A DNA stretch of 64,000 nt from assembly GCA_020630715.1 (NCBI GenBank), contig JAHDIQ010000001.1, positions 124,001 through 188,000 of the forward strand, written 5' to 3'. Shown here one piece after another: positions 37,500 through 46,700 of the stretch (its first letter is position 1; the number at the start of each line of letters is the position of its first letter). Made by a program: the position numbers and the translations under genes. This stretch comes from Nonlabens sp. Lineage in GTDB: Bacteria; Bacteroidota; Bacteroidia; Flavobacteriales; Flavobacteriaceae. The notes under the pieces are model-generated. The model saw only the letters and a list, made by a program, of their open reading frames with translations. It ran no database searches and had not been told where the DNA came from.

Positions 37500-37560
37500 T
37501 TCATAATTAAGAACTTAGGCTTCTATTATTAGAATTAACTAAGACATTCTTAATTATGAA
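37500..37560 (+). promoter_or_regulatory. Long hairpin enclosing the fibre gene start codon
   Basis: Outer arms TTCATAATTAAGAA (37500-37513) and TTCTTAATTATGAA (37547-37560) pair perfectly over 14 bases. Nested inside are CTTAG/CTAAG and TTCTA/TAGAA. The start ATG (37556-37558) is within the right arm, so the folded mRNA would hide the start codon. No T run follows, so it is not a terminator. Confidence 0.6.
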
Positions 37561-40500
37561 ACTCTCTATTAAATTTACCATTATTGTTCTTCTATGCACC
37601 GCTTTCGCGAAAGCGCAAGTAGGAATAGGCACAAATGATCCTAAAGCAGCACTCGACATAAGAGCTACTGCAAATCCGGAAGAATCTGGAATATTGATAC
37701 CAAAATTATCAGATTTTCCTCCTGGAGTAACCGTAGATCAAGACGGAATGCTCATTTACATCGATGGATCTGGTGCTACTACTAAGGGTTTCTATTATTA
37801 TGAACATAATACCACAACATGGATTCCTATAGCTGGTGCCGCTGCTGCAGATAATCAGCAAATTGACGTCCTTAACCTCAACGGTACCAACTTAGAAATA
37901 TCACTGCAAGATGATGGTATTGCGACTCAAACTTTAGACCTGTCTCCTTTACAAGATGGCACAGGAACAGATAATCAAACCATAGATAATTTCAACTTTA
38001 ACTCTGGTACTGGTATTCTTACTTTAGAACTTGAGGATGATGGAGTTGCACCACAAACGGTAAATCTATCTTCTCTTGCAGGTTCTGGTGGAACAGATGA
38101 TCAACAAATCGATGTACTTAACCTAAATGGCACTAATCTAGAAATATCTTTAGAAGATGATGGCGTTGTTACACAAACATTAGACCTATCGCCAATGCAA
38201 GATGGAACAGGTACTGATAATCAAACCATAGACAATTTCAATCTCAACACTAGCACAGGGATACTTACTCTCGAAATCGAGGATGATGGCATTGCACCAC
38301 AAAATGTTGATATTTCTACGATAACTGGTTTTGGTGGAACAGACAATCAACAAATAGACGTTCTTAATCTTAATGGTACAGATCTGGAAATCTCTTTACA
38401 AGATGATGGAATTGCCATACAAACTCTGGATCTTTCATCATTGCAAGATGGAACTGGAACGGATAATCAAACTATAGACAACTTTAATTTTAATACTGGT
38501 ACTGGAATTCTTACCCTAGAATTAGAAGATGATGGACAAACTCCTCAAACAGTTAACTTAAATAGCTTAAGTGGTGATTCAGATTGGATTAGAATAGGAA
38601 CTACTTCTACTCCAGCAACCACTGTTGTTCAAAATATGTTTCATTCTGGTAACGTCAGTATAGGGTCAACTAATACAACCATAAACGGCAATAATAGTAA
38701 GTTATTAGTGAGCTCAAATGATGTTATTACATCAGGAATTCACAACTATGGTGCAGAAACTGCGCTAGCGATCAATTTAAGTGGTACAAGTAATTCCTCA
38801 GCTATTTCAGCTGCAATAGATATTAATAATAGTGCCTCAGGAACTCGCAATAAAGTAAATATTAATAATGAATTTACAGGTAGTGATGGTTCCATGACGG
38901 CGATGATTAACGATTTCAGTACCGGATCTGATTATACTATTGAAAACGGAATCATAAATAACTTAAATGGTAATTTGTTTGGATCAGGAGCTTCTAGTAC
39001 TGGAGAGAAAACAGGTGTTAGAAATAATATTATTGGTGTGCAAGATGGTGATAAAACTGGATTATATAATGTATTCGGATCATCAACTCCTGGAGCTGTA
39101 TTAACTAATGGTATTCTTTATGGCGTTAAAAATATATTCACGTCAAGAACTGGATCTTTTAATAAATATGGTTCCTATACTCAAATTGATCAAACTGCAA
39201 ATGGAACACATTACGGTACTTATAACGATGTGCAAAAAGCAAATAGTTATGCAGCTTATTTTATAGGTAGAACATCATTAGGTAATTCTACAACAAATAG
39301 ATATTTAATGCCTGCTAATGATGGGACGGTAGGACAAGTCATGACTACAGACGGCTCAGGAAATGTTTTTTTTCAAACACCTACAACCTTTACCGACACT
39401 GATAATCAACAAATAGACATCCTTAACCTCAACGGCACCAACTTAGAAATATCCTTACAAGATGATGGCATTGCAACACAAACACTTGATTTAAGTCCAT
39501 TGACTGGTGGTGGAACATTAGATCAAGCCTATGACTTTAGTGGTGCAGGAAATGGAAACACAATAATAGCCACAGATGGTGCGGTTACTATTGCTGGTGA
39601 AGATGGACTTCTAGTTTCAGGAACATTTGGTACAGGAGATGCTATTAATACTTCAGGAGCTGGAACACGCATGTTTTTTAATCCACGTAAAGCTGCATTC
39701 AGAGCAGGAAATGTAGGAGCAACACAATGGGATGATACAAATGTAGGCAGCTATTCTACCGCGTTTGGAAGTAGTTCGACGGCTAGCGGTAGTCAGTCAT
39801 TTGCTTTATCTGGTGGAACAGCCTCAGGAACACAATCTTTTGCGACGGGATTATTTGCTCAAGCATCAGGAAATGCTTCAGTGGCTTTTAGAGGTGGAAA
39901 CGCTAGTGGATTAGGATCATTTGCCATGGGAAGCTCCGCACAAGCAATTGGAAATTTTTCACATTCTTTTGGGATTAATACACGTGCTGAGCAAGATGTA
40001 TCTATCGCTATGGGATATGACGTAGTTGCTCCTTCTATTGGTGAAATGGCTGTAGGATTATATAATACAGATTATACTCCTAGTGCTTCATCAGGAGGTT
40101 TTTCGACTTCAGATCGTGTGTTTTCAGTAGGTAATGGATGGAATGGAGTAAGAAGTAATGCATTGTCCATCTATAAAAACGGCCGCATGAACATAAATGA
40201 TGAATATAATATGCCACTTACAGATGGAACAGCTGGTCAAGTAATGACTACTGATGGTGCCGGTAATGTGGTATTTCAAAATGTAGGTGGTAGTGCTGCA
40301 AATAATGGCCTCACCTTAACCGCAGGAGTAATCCGTCTAGGCGGCGCACTAACTCAAAACACAGTCATTACCCAAGCTACTAGAAGTCTAGACTTTAATC
40401 TCAATAGTACAGGAGATTTTGCCATACAGGATAATGGAACTGATGTATTTTTTGTAGAAGATAGTGGTGACATAGGAATAGGAACTTCAAACCCAGAACA

Positions 40501-41929
40501 TCCATTTCATATTATAGAAACAAATATTGCAGAGCGAGAAGGTCTATTTATTGATAAAAATGACAACACTACGGCGGAAAGTAATGGAATCTACGTAGAA
40601 AAATCAGGATCTGGAACAGGAAGAAGCCATGCTATAAGAACACGCAATGATGGAACAGGAACTGGCCAAAAATATGGAGTATTTAACACCATAACCTCCA
40701 CAAGTACAGGAAATCAATATGGTACTCGTAATTTTCTATCAGGTGCTACTGCCGCCTGGCAATTTGGAACCTTCAATAATATGGATAACGCTGGAACAGG
40801 AAATCGATATGGTGTTTATAACGGCATGCGTAACGCAAATGCAACTAACCTTTATGGAGTTTATAACGAATTTGAAAGAAATTATAACAGCGCAGATGAT
40901 ATAGTAGGAGTGCGCAATAGATTCACAGCAGGAACACCTGGGACTACCGGTATGAATGGAGTCTGGACAGATTTTACGACAGCTGCAAACGGTAATTACT
41001 ATGGAACACGTACTGAATATTCAACAGGTACAACTGGAACCGGTAATAAATACGGTAATTATAATATCATAAGCGCTAGTGCAGGTGGTACACATTATGG
41101 AATCTATAATTCAGTAGGTGTAAATAATGGCTGGGCTAGTTATAACCTAGGAAAAAGTTACATTTCTGAACGATTAAGCATAGGAGAAACTGATAATGCA
41201 GATGGTAGAGTTGCTATTTTAAATAATAGTGGTGGGACATTACCAGCTCATATACAACTCACAGAAACTACTGTAAATGATGGGCCTAGAATCCAGTTTG
41301 CAAATGCTGTAGAAACTACAAATGAGTGGACACTCTTCGGTCGTGCAGATGATACATTTGCAGATAGTTCCTTCAACTTTTTCTACACCACTACTGGTAA
41401 TATCATGGAGATTAAAGGAGATGGTGATGTAGAAATAAATGGACAATTAGGCGTTAATGTTAACAATCCTAATTATGCTATCCAATTACCTAATAATACC
41501 GCAAACGGCACTGGACGTGGTCAGGCAAACGCATGGGTAACTTATAGCGATCAACGTATTAAATCTAATTTAAGTGATCTTGATAATGGAACTGACTTGA
41601 TTATGAAAATGAATCCACAGCGCTATTTCCAGCACGATTCTAGTTTTAAAAACAGTGAATTGAGCTTAGAGAAAAGTGGGACATTTACTTTAGGATTTTT
41701 GGCTCAAGAATTATATGAAATTTTACCTGAAGCGGTGCAAAAACCAGATAATCAAAATGAGGAGCTGTGGTCTGTAAATTATAATAAAGTCATTCCAGTA
41801 GCCGTAAAAGCCATTCAAGAACAGCAACAAACTATTGAGGTCTTGCAAGATAAGATTCGTGTTTTAGAAGCAGAAAACAATCGTCTCAAAGAGCTAGAAA
41901 AACGCATAGAAGTATTAGAGAAAAAATAA
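37556..41929 (+). CDS. Giant repeat-rich secreted fibre with C-terminal S74 intramolecular chaperone
   Basis: 1457 residues. The signal peptide (MKLSIKFTIIVLLCTAFAKA then Q) has its cleavage site encoded by the palindromic repeat. Residues about 98-343 are three 82-residue repeats built from DNQQIDVLNLNGTNLEISL-type and DNQTIDNFNFN-type halves; a partial fourth copy lies near residue 616. Around residues 725-870 come short SxAxG-like repeats (STAFGSSSTASGSQSFAL, GTQSFATGLFAQASGNASVAF) like the YadA trimeric head, and near 1020-1200 repeats containing YGVYN. At about residue 1330, YSDQRIKSN matches the Ser-Asp cleavage site and lysine of S74/endosialidase chaperones, which trimerise fibres and then release themselves; the end is a coiled coil (about 1420-1457). 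It is probably a trimeric surface fibre. No T9SS sorting domain is seen; how it leaves the cell is open. Confidence 0.85.
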   Translation: MKLSIKFTIIVLLCTAFAKAQVGIGTNDPKAALDIRATANPEESGILIPKLSDFPPGVTVDQDGMLIYIDGSGATTKGFYYYEHNTTTWIPIAGAAAADNQQIDVLNLNGTNLEISLQDDGIATQTLDLSPLQDGTGTDNQTIDNFNFNSGTGILTLELEDDGVAPQTVNLSSLAGSGGTDDQQIDVLNLNGTNLEISLEDDGVVTQTLDLSPMQDGTGTDNQTIDNFNLNTSTGILTLEIEDDGIAPQNVDISTITGFGGTDNQQIDVLNLNGTDLEISLQDDGIAIQTLDLSSLQDGTGTDNQTIDNFNFNTGTGILTLELEDDGQTPQTVNLNSLSGDSDWIRIGTTSTPATTVVQNMFHSGNVSIGSTNTTINGNNSKLLVSSNDVITSGIHNYGAETALAINLSGTSNSSAISAAIDINNSASGTRNKVNINNEFTGSDGSMTAMINDFSTGSDYTIENGIINNLNGNLFGSGASSTGEKTGVRNNIIGVQDGDKTGLYNVFGSSTPGAVLTNGILYGVKNIFTSRTGSFNKYGSYTQIDQTANGTHYGTYNDVQKANSYAAYFIGRTSLGNSTTNRYLMPANDGTVGQVMTTDGSGNVFFQTPTTFTDTDNQQIDILNLNGTNLEISLQDDGIATQTLDLSPLTGGGTLDQAYDFSGAGNGNTIIATDGAVTIAGEDGLLVSGTFGTGDAINTSGAGTRMFFNPRKAAFRAGNVGATQWDDTNVGSYSTAFGSSSTASGSQSFALSGGTASGTQSFATGLFAQASGNASVAFRGGNASGLGSFAMGSSAQAIGNFSHSFGINTRAEQDVSIAMGYDVVAPSIGEMAVGLYNTDYTPSASSGGFSTSDRVFSVGNGWNGVRSNALSIYKNGRMNINDEYNMPLTDGTAGQVMTTDGAGNVVFQNVGGSAANNGLTLTAGVIRLGGALTQNTVITQATRSLDFNLNSTGDFAIQDNGTDVFFVEDSGDIGIGTSNPEHPFHIIETNIAEREGLFIDKNDNTTAESNGIYVEKSGSGTGRSHAIRTRNDGTGTGQKYGVFNTITSTSTGNQYGTRNFLSGATAAWQFGTFNNMDNAGTGNRYGVYNGMRNANATNLYGVYNEFERNYNSADDIVGVRNRFTAGTPGTTGMNGVWTDFTTAANGNYYGTRTEYSTGTTGTGNKYGNYNIISASAGGTHYGIYNSVGVNNGWASYNLGKSYISERLSIGETDNADGRVAILNNSGGTLPAHIQLTETTVNDGPRIQFANAVETTNEWTLFGRADDTFADSSFNFFYTTTGNIMEIKGDGDVEINGQLGVNVNNPNYAIQLPNNTANGTGRGQANAWVTYSDQRIKSNLSDLDNGTDLIMKMNPQRYFQHDSSFKNSELSLEKSGTFTLGFLAQELYEILPEAVQKPDNQNEELWSVNYNKVIPVAVKAIQEQQQTIEVLQDKIRVLEAENNRLKELEKRIEVLEKK
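37600..37615. repeat. 16-base palindrome copy 10 (exact, fibre signal peptide)
   Basis: Exact copy, read AFAKA then Q at the signal peptidase I site, the same placement as in sprA copy 2. Confidence 0.9.
37850..38587 (+). repeat. Tandem 246-base repeat, three copies
   Basis: Units start at 37850, 38096 and 38342, exactly 246 bases (82 codons) apart, each opening GATAATCA-like (Asp-Asn/Asp-Gln-Gln-Ile-Asp). Each has two related halves of about 40 codons. A partial copy of the first half lies at 39401-39504. Divergence is mostly at third codon positions. Confidence 0.85.
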
Positions 41930-41943
41930 TGTAATAAAAAACA

Positions 41944-41959
41944 CGCTTTCGCGAAAGCG
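41944..41959. repeat. 16-base palindrome copy 11 (exact, intergenic)
   Basis: Exact copy 14 bases after the fibre gene stop codon, before the terminator. Confidence 0.9.
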
Positions 41960-42007
41960 TAATCTCAACAACCATAATAATTTTTGAGAGAGTTATTATT
42001 ATGGCAC

Positions 42008-42047
42008 AACCGCTAGATACTTAATAGTTTTCTAGCGGTTATTTTTT
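42008..42047 (+). terminator. Terminator of the fibre gene
   Basis: Stem AACCGCTAGA/TCTAGCGGTT with a 13-base loop, followed by ATTTTTTT on the plus strand. Confidence 0.85.
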
Positions 42048-42141
42048 TAACATGATAGTGAATAAATAATAGTCAATAGCGCTACCTTAAACCTAGAAAT
42101 TGAACGGATACCGTTATATTTAACATCCATAAAATTTTAAG

Positions 42142-45003
42142 ATGACTAACGACGGAACGGACGATAAAAGATTATTTCTACTCGATGCTTATGCCTTAAT
42201 CTTTAGAGGTTATTATGCGCTTATAAAAAACCCTAGAATAAACAGTGCTGGAATGGACACCAGTGCGATTATGGGTTTTACAAATAGTCTTTTTGACGTG
42301 ATACGTCGTGAAAAACCTGAATACCTAGCCGTAGCTTTTGATAAAGGTGGTAGCCATGAGCGTGTAGAGCTTTATGAAGATTATAAAGCAAACCGTGATG
42401 AAACTCCTGAGGCTATAAAAATTGCGGTTCCGTATATACAGCGCATCTTAAAAGCCATGCATATTCCTATCGTAGTAGAAGAAGGTATTGAAGCAGATGA
42501 TTTAATAGGAACTCTTGCAAAGCAAGCCGAAAAAGAAGGTTTTACCACTTATATGGTAACGCCAGATAAAGATTATGCGCAACTCGTCTCTGAAAATATT
42601 TTTATGTACAAACCGGCGCGTATGGGAAATGGAATTGAGATCTGGGGAATTCCAGAGGTTCAAAAGCGATTTGAAGTAGAACGTCCAGAACAGGTGATCG
42701 ATTATCTAGGAATGATGGGTGATGCCAGTGATAATATACCTGGATTACCTGGTGTAGGTGATAAAACGGCCAAAAAATTCATAGCAGCTTACGGCTCTAT
42801 GGAAGGCCTTTTTGAGAACATCCACGAGCTTAAAGGTAAGATGAAAGAGAAAGTAGAAGCTAATCAGGAATTAGGCTTGCTTTCTAAACAACTGGCCACC
42901 ATAAAGCTGGATTGCCGAGTAACTTTTAATGCAAAAAACTACACACTAGACGATCCTGATGTAGAAGCAGTTCACGAGATTTTTGACGAGCTAGAATTCC
43001 GTAGGGCAAAAGAAACACTAGCTAAAATCTTTGCACCAGACGGTGTTCCAGGAGTGAATTATAAAAATGATGTCAGTTCGAGCGCAGTCGAGAACTCTAA
43101 CAAAAAAGCACCTAAAAACCCATCCGGACAATTCGATTTATTCAACGCACCAGGATCCGGAACCACAACAGAAACAACAAATTCTGGTCGTAAAAGCCTT
43201 GCAACTACAGATCATTTGTACCAGCTGGTGCAACCTGGAATGGGAACTAAACTGTTTTTACAGACTTTAATGAATCAGTCTAGCGTTTGTTTTGACACAG
43301 AAACTACCGGACTAGATCCGTTAACAGCGCAACTGGTAGGAATTGCTTTTTCATGGGAACAAGGAAAAGGATTTTATGTACCTATTCCAGAAGATCGCGA
43401 TGAAGCGCAGGCTATCGTAGATCAATTAAAACCGTTTTTTGAAAGCACCACCATTGAAAAAATAGGCCAAAACTTAAAATACGATCTTAAGGTCCTTCAC
43501 AAATATGGTGTCACCGCTCACGGACCGTTATTTGACACCATGCTGGCTCATTACCTCATCAATCCAGATATGCGCCACAACATGGACGTCCTGGCCGAAA
43601 CCTATCTGAATTACACACCACAACCCATTGTGGATTTAATAGGTAAGAAAGGTAAGAACCAGAAATCTATGCGCGATGTACCACTAGAAGATCAAAAAGA
43701 ATATGCGGTTGAAGATGCAGATATCACCTTGCAACTCAAAGAACATTTTGAAAAAGAACTCAAGCAAGCAGGAACAGACAAACTATTTTATGATATAGAA
43801 ATGCCACTATTACAGGTGTTAGTCGCGATGGAAATAGAAGGTGTTAATCTAGATAGTGAGTTTTTAAGCACGCTTTCGCGGAAGCTTAATGAAGACATCC
43901 TACAGCTAGAAAAAAGCATTTATGAAACCGCAGGTGAAGAATTCAATATAGGATCGCCCAAACAATTAGGAGAAATCCTTTTTGGTAAAATGCAACTGGT
44001 TGACAAGCCTAAAAAGACTAAAACGGGACAATATTCTACCGCAGAAGATGTGTTAAGTTACCTCGCAAAAGATCATCAAATCATTGCTGATGTGCTGGAA
44101 TATCGTGGTCTTACAAAATTGAAATCCACCTATGTAGATGCGTTACCTAATCAGGTGAATCCTGATACTGGTCGCATTCATACCAGTTATATGCAAGCAG
44201 TTGCTGCCACTGGCCGTTTAAGCTCTACAGATCCTAATTTACAGAATATCCCGATACGCACAGAGCGTGGACGACAAGTGCGTAAAGCATTTGTACCTAG
44301 AGATGAAAATTACACACTCGTCGCAGCAGATTATTCGCAAATAGAATTGCGTATCATCGCCGCATTAAGTGAAGAAGAAAACATGATTGCCGCATTCCAG
44401 AGCGGTGAAGACATTCACGCTTCTACTGCTGCAAAGGTTTTTAATGTCGCACTGGATGCAGTGACCAGAGAACAACGTAGTAATGCAAAAACGGTGAACT
44501 TTGGGATTATCTATGGAGTAAGTGCTTTTGGTTTAAGTAATCAGACCGATTTATCTCGTGGAGAAGCTAAAGAATTAATCGACACCTATTATGCTACCTA
44601 TCCTAAATTGAGAGCTTATATGCAAGACCAAGTGGATTTTGCTCGTGAAAATGGATATGTAGCAACTGTTTTAGGTAGACGTCGTTACTTAAATAACATC
44701 AACAGCTCTAACGCTATTGTACGCGGCGCAGCAGAACGTAATGCCGTTAACGCACCGATTCAAGGTAGCGCGGCAGATATTATCAAACTAGCGATGATCA
44801 ATATCCACAAGAAATTCCAAGAATTGAACTGCAAGTCTAAAATGTTGCTACAAGTACATGATGAACTCGTATTTGACATTCATAACGATGAATTAGACCA
44901 GATGAAAAAGCTTATTCAAGACGAAATGGAAAACGCTTATAAAATGACCGTGCCACTAGATGTGGAAGTAGGATTAGGGCAGAACTGGTTAGAGGCGCAT
45001 TAG
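42142..45003 (+). CDS. polA: DNA polymerase I
   Basis: 953 residues. Fills gaps in repair and removes RNA primers. Three domains are complete: the 5' nuclease (about 1-295; LLDAYALIFRGYYAL, VVEEGIEADDLIGTLA, TPDKDYAQLV, GDASDNIPGLPGVGDKTA), the 3'-5' exonuclease (about 370-560; CFDTETTGLDPL, NLKYDLKVL, YAVEDADITLQ, so proofreading residues are kept), and the polymerase (from about 560; DYSQIELR, RSNAKTVNFGIIYGVSAFGL, LQVHDELVFDI). One mismatched palindrome copy is read as LSRKL. The start MTNDGTDDKRLFLLDAYA is the first in frame. Its stop codon overlaps the GH16 gene's stop on the other strand by 4 bases. Confidence 0.97.
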   Translation: MTNDGTDDKRLFLLDAYALIFRGYYALIKNPRINSAGMDTSAIMGFTNSLFDVIRREKPEYLAVAFDKGGSHERVELYEDYKANRDETPEAIKIAVPYIQRILKAMHIPIVVEEGIEADDLIGTLAKQAEKEGFTTYMVTPDKDYAQLVSENIFMYKPARMGNGIEIWGIPEVQKRFEVERPEQVIDYLGMMGDASDNIPGLPGVGDKTAKKFIAAYGSMEGLFENIHELKGKMKEKVEANQELGLLSKQLATIKLDCRVTFNAKNYTLDDPDVEAVHEIFDELEFRRAKETLAKIFAPDGVPGVNYKNDVSSSAVENSNKKAPKNPSGQFDLFNAPGSGTTTETTNSGRKSLATTDHLYQLVQPGMGTKLFLQTLMNQSSVCFDTETTGLDPLTAQLVGIAFSWEQGKGFYVPIPEDRDEAQAIVDQLKPFFESTTIEKIGQNLKYDLKVLHKYGVTAHGPLFDTMLAHYLINPDMRHNMDVLAETYLNYTPQPIVDLIGKKGKNQKSMRDVPLEDQKEYAVEDADITLQLKEHFEKELKQAGTDKLFYDIEMPLLQVLVAMEIEGVNLDSEFLSTLSRKLNEDILQLEKSIYETAGEEFNIGSPKQLGEILFGKMQLVDKPKKTKTGQYSTAEDVLSYLAKDHQIIADVLEYRGLTKLKSTYVDALPNQVNPDTGRIHTSYMQAVAATGRLSSTDPNLQNIPIRTERGRQVRKAFVPRDENYTLVAADYSQIELRIIAALSEEENMIAAFQSGEDIHASTAAKVFNVALDAVTREQRSNAKTVNFGIIYGVSAFGLSNQTDLSRGEAKELIDTYYATYPKLRAYMQDQVDFARENGYVATVLGRRRYLNNINSSNAIVRGAAERNAVNAPIQGSAADIIKLAMINIHKKFQELNCKSKMLLQVHDELVFDIHNDELDQMKKLIQDEMENAYKMTVPLDVEVGLGQNWLEAH
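43871..43886. repeat. 16-base palindrome copy 12 (two mismatches, in polA)
   Basis: CGCTTTCGCGGAAGCT, read as LSRKL in STLSRKLNEDIL of the polymerase. Confidence 0.7.
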
Positions 45004-46562
45004 CGCTCCACAACAACTTGCTTAGTAACAACATTAGATCCTTGATACAATTTCAAAATATAAACACCACTAGATTGTTTAGCCACATTTAATTGATCTA
45101 GGTTGCTAGTAGACTCCATAACTTTCTGTCCTAGCATATTATACAGAACTACTCGATCTAATTTTTGAGGTGTATTTATATAGATGATCTCTTTTGCTGG
45201 ATTAGGATAAATTTTAATGCTAGTTGCAAATTCATTTTGATCTAGGCTTAAGGTGTTTTGATACACACGTACATAATCGATTTGCATATCACTTTGTGTA
45301 AAGCTAGGATCAATAGCACCAGCAATTCCACCCATAGCAACGTTAAGTAACATATATTGATCTGCGTCAAATGGCCAAGTGTCAATATTTTTTACCGCAG
45401 GATTGTAGGTATAAAAAGGTACATCATCTATTAAAAAAGTGATTTGCTGTGGTGACCAGTTCATAGAATACACATGAAAAGTATTTGCTACATCTGTAAG
45501 CATGAACGGCTGGTAGTTAATCGTCGCTCCAGAACAGCCAGCACAATTAGTATGTAACGCCGCAGACACCTGATTTGTAGCGCCTAATCCATGTTCCATG
45601 ACATCTATTTCACCACACAACGGCCAGTTAGTCGTACCATGTGTAGGTTGCCAGAAACCGCCAACTTCATTGATGTTTTTTCCCAGCGTCCATATCGCTG
45701 GCCACGTGCCATCACCTAGCGGTAATTTTGCCCTTACATCTACTCTACCATAGGTAAATGCAAATTTAGAATTCAATCTCGCGCTGGTAAATTGTTTGGT
45801 CTCGCCTTGATCTGTGAACGATTCCCGTTTTGCAACGATATGTAGCATCCCATTTTCTACATAAGAATTATCTGTTCTATTTGTATAATGCTGTACTTCA
45901 CCGTTGAACCAACTTCCACCAGCAGGAATCTGAGTTTGATGATGCCATTTTGTAGGGTCGATTGCGTTTTGAGTTCCTGGAGTATCAAATTCATCAGACC
46001 ATACCAGATCTGTGTAAATCACATCTACTGGAGGAACTAGAATTGCATTATTATCAATATCGTCTATGAGATAAGTACCTGCAGTAAAAGAACCACCGTC
46101 TATAAATATAGTAAGTCTACTATAAGTTCCTGATCCTACAACAGCACTACCAGATCCAGTTTGTATAGCATTAGAAAAGTCAAAAGTAAGATCAGTCCAG
46201 TTGTTTTGGGCACTAGGAATGGATCTAAAAACCTCTATATCTGGATTTGCACCATTCTCTAATTTAACAATCATGGTATGCACATTAGGGTCAAATGCAT
46301 AAAAACGTAAACTTAAATTGGTATCGTTATCTAAATCTACTGGATTGTTTAAGTCTATAAAGAAGCCTTGGAAATCACTAGAACCATCATTAAAAAATTG
46401 GCCTACATTGTTACTACTTTGCGCTGGGTCTGCTCTAAATGAAAAGGAGGAATTTGAAAAACCCGTAAAAGGAAAACTATTACTTTCAAAATCTAATGGG
46501 AGTTGCTGTGCATGAATACATACACTGAAAATCAAACACCATAAACCGATAATATTTCTCAA
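45000..46562 (-). CDS. Secreted GH16 family glucanase with T9SS sorting domain
   Basis: About 520 residues. After a signal peptide (RNIIGLWCLIFSVCIHAQ) a beta-sandwich module of about 180 residues is followed by the GH16 catalytic domain (about 195-430): WSDEFDTPGTQ, GEVQHYTNRTDNSYVENGML, GDGTWPAIWTLG and the active-site GEIDVMEHG (ExDxxE). Such enzymes cut beta-1,3 or mixed-linkage glucans, for example algal laminarin. The last 75 residues (IKIYPNPAKEIIYI ... GVYILKLYQG) form a type A sorting domain for T9SS export. The start is uncertain: the frame opens with GTG at 46619, but a TACTTTTG -7 box lies inside that extension, so a TTG at 46560-46562 just before the leader is preferred. There is no ATG. 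Confidence 0.9.
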   Translation of the reverse strand: MRNIIGLWCLIFSVCIHAQQLPLDFESNSFPFTGFSNSSFSFRADPAQSSNNVGQFFNDGSSDFQGFFIDLNNPVDLDNDTNLSLRFYAFDPNVHTMIVKLENGANPDIEVFRSIPSAQNNWTDLTFDFSNAIQTGSGSAVVGSGTYSRLTIFIDGGSFTAGTYLIDDIDNNAILVPPVDVIYTDLVWSDEFDTPGTQNAIDPTKWHHQTQIPAGGSWFNGEVQHYTNRTDNSYVENGMLHIVAKRESFTDQGETKQFTSARLNSKFAFTYGRVDVRAKLPLGDGTWPAIWTLGKNINEVGGFWQPTHGTTNWPLCGEIDVMEHGLGATNQVSAALHTNCAGCSGATINYQPFMLTDVANTFHVYSMNWSPQQITFLIDDVPFYTYNPAVKNIDTWPFDADQYMLLNVAMGGIAGAIDPSFTQSDMQIDYVRVYQNTLSLDQNEFATSIKIYPNPAKEIIYINTPQKLDRVVLYNMLGQKVMESTSNLDQLNVAKQSSGVYILKLYQGSNVVTKQVVVER

Positions 46563-46577
46563 AATCTTACTTTTTTC

Positions 46578-46612
46578 AAAAGTAGAAGCTACAATTTTGA
46601 TAGCGCAACATT
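46578..46612 (-). promoter_or_regulatory. Possible promoter of the GH16 gene
   Basis: On the minus strand, TTG then about 21 bases then TACTTTTG (TAnnTTTG), about 20 bases before the preferred TTG start codon. Positions of the boxes are approximate. Confidence 0.4.
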
Positions 46613-46670
46613 CTAACACTACAACAACTATACAGTAAGAATAATAGAACCTTAAATGTTAAGGTTATTA

Positions 46671-46686
46671 AGCTTTCGCGAAAGCG
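46671..46686. repeat. 16-base palindrome copy 13 (one mismatch at the end, intergenic)
   Basis: AGCTTTCGCGAAAGCG between the GH16 gene and the gliding-CTD gene, 15 bases from the latter's stop codon. Confidence 0.85.
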
Positions 46687-46700
46687 TAACTTAAACAACT

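Noticed and set aside
45000-45003. 4-base overlap of polA and GH16 stop codons
   Set aside because: Convergent gene ends sharing stop codons are common in compact genomes; noted in the gene entries only.
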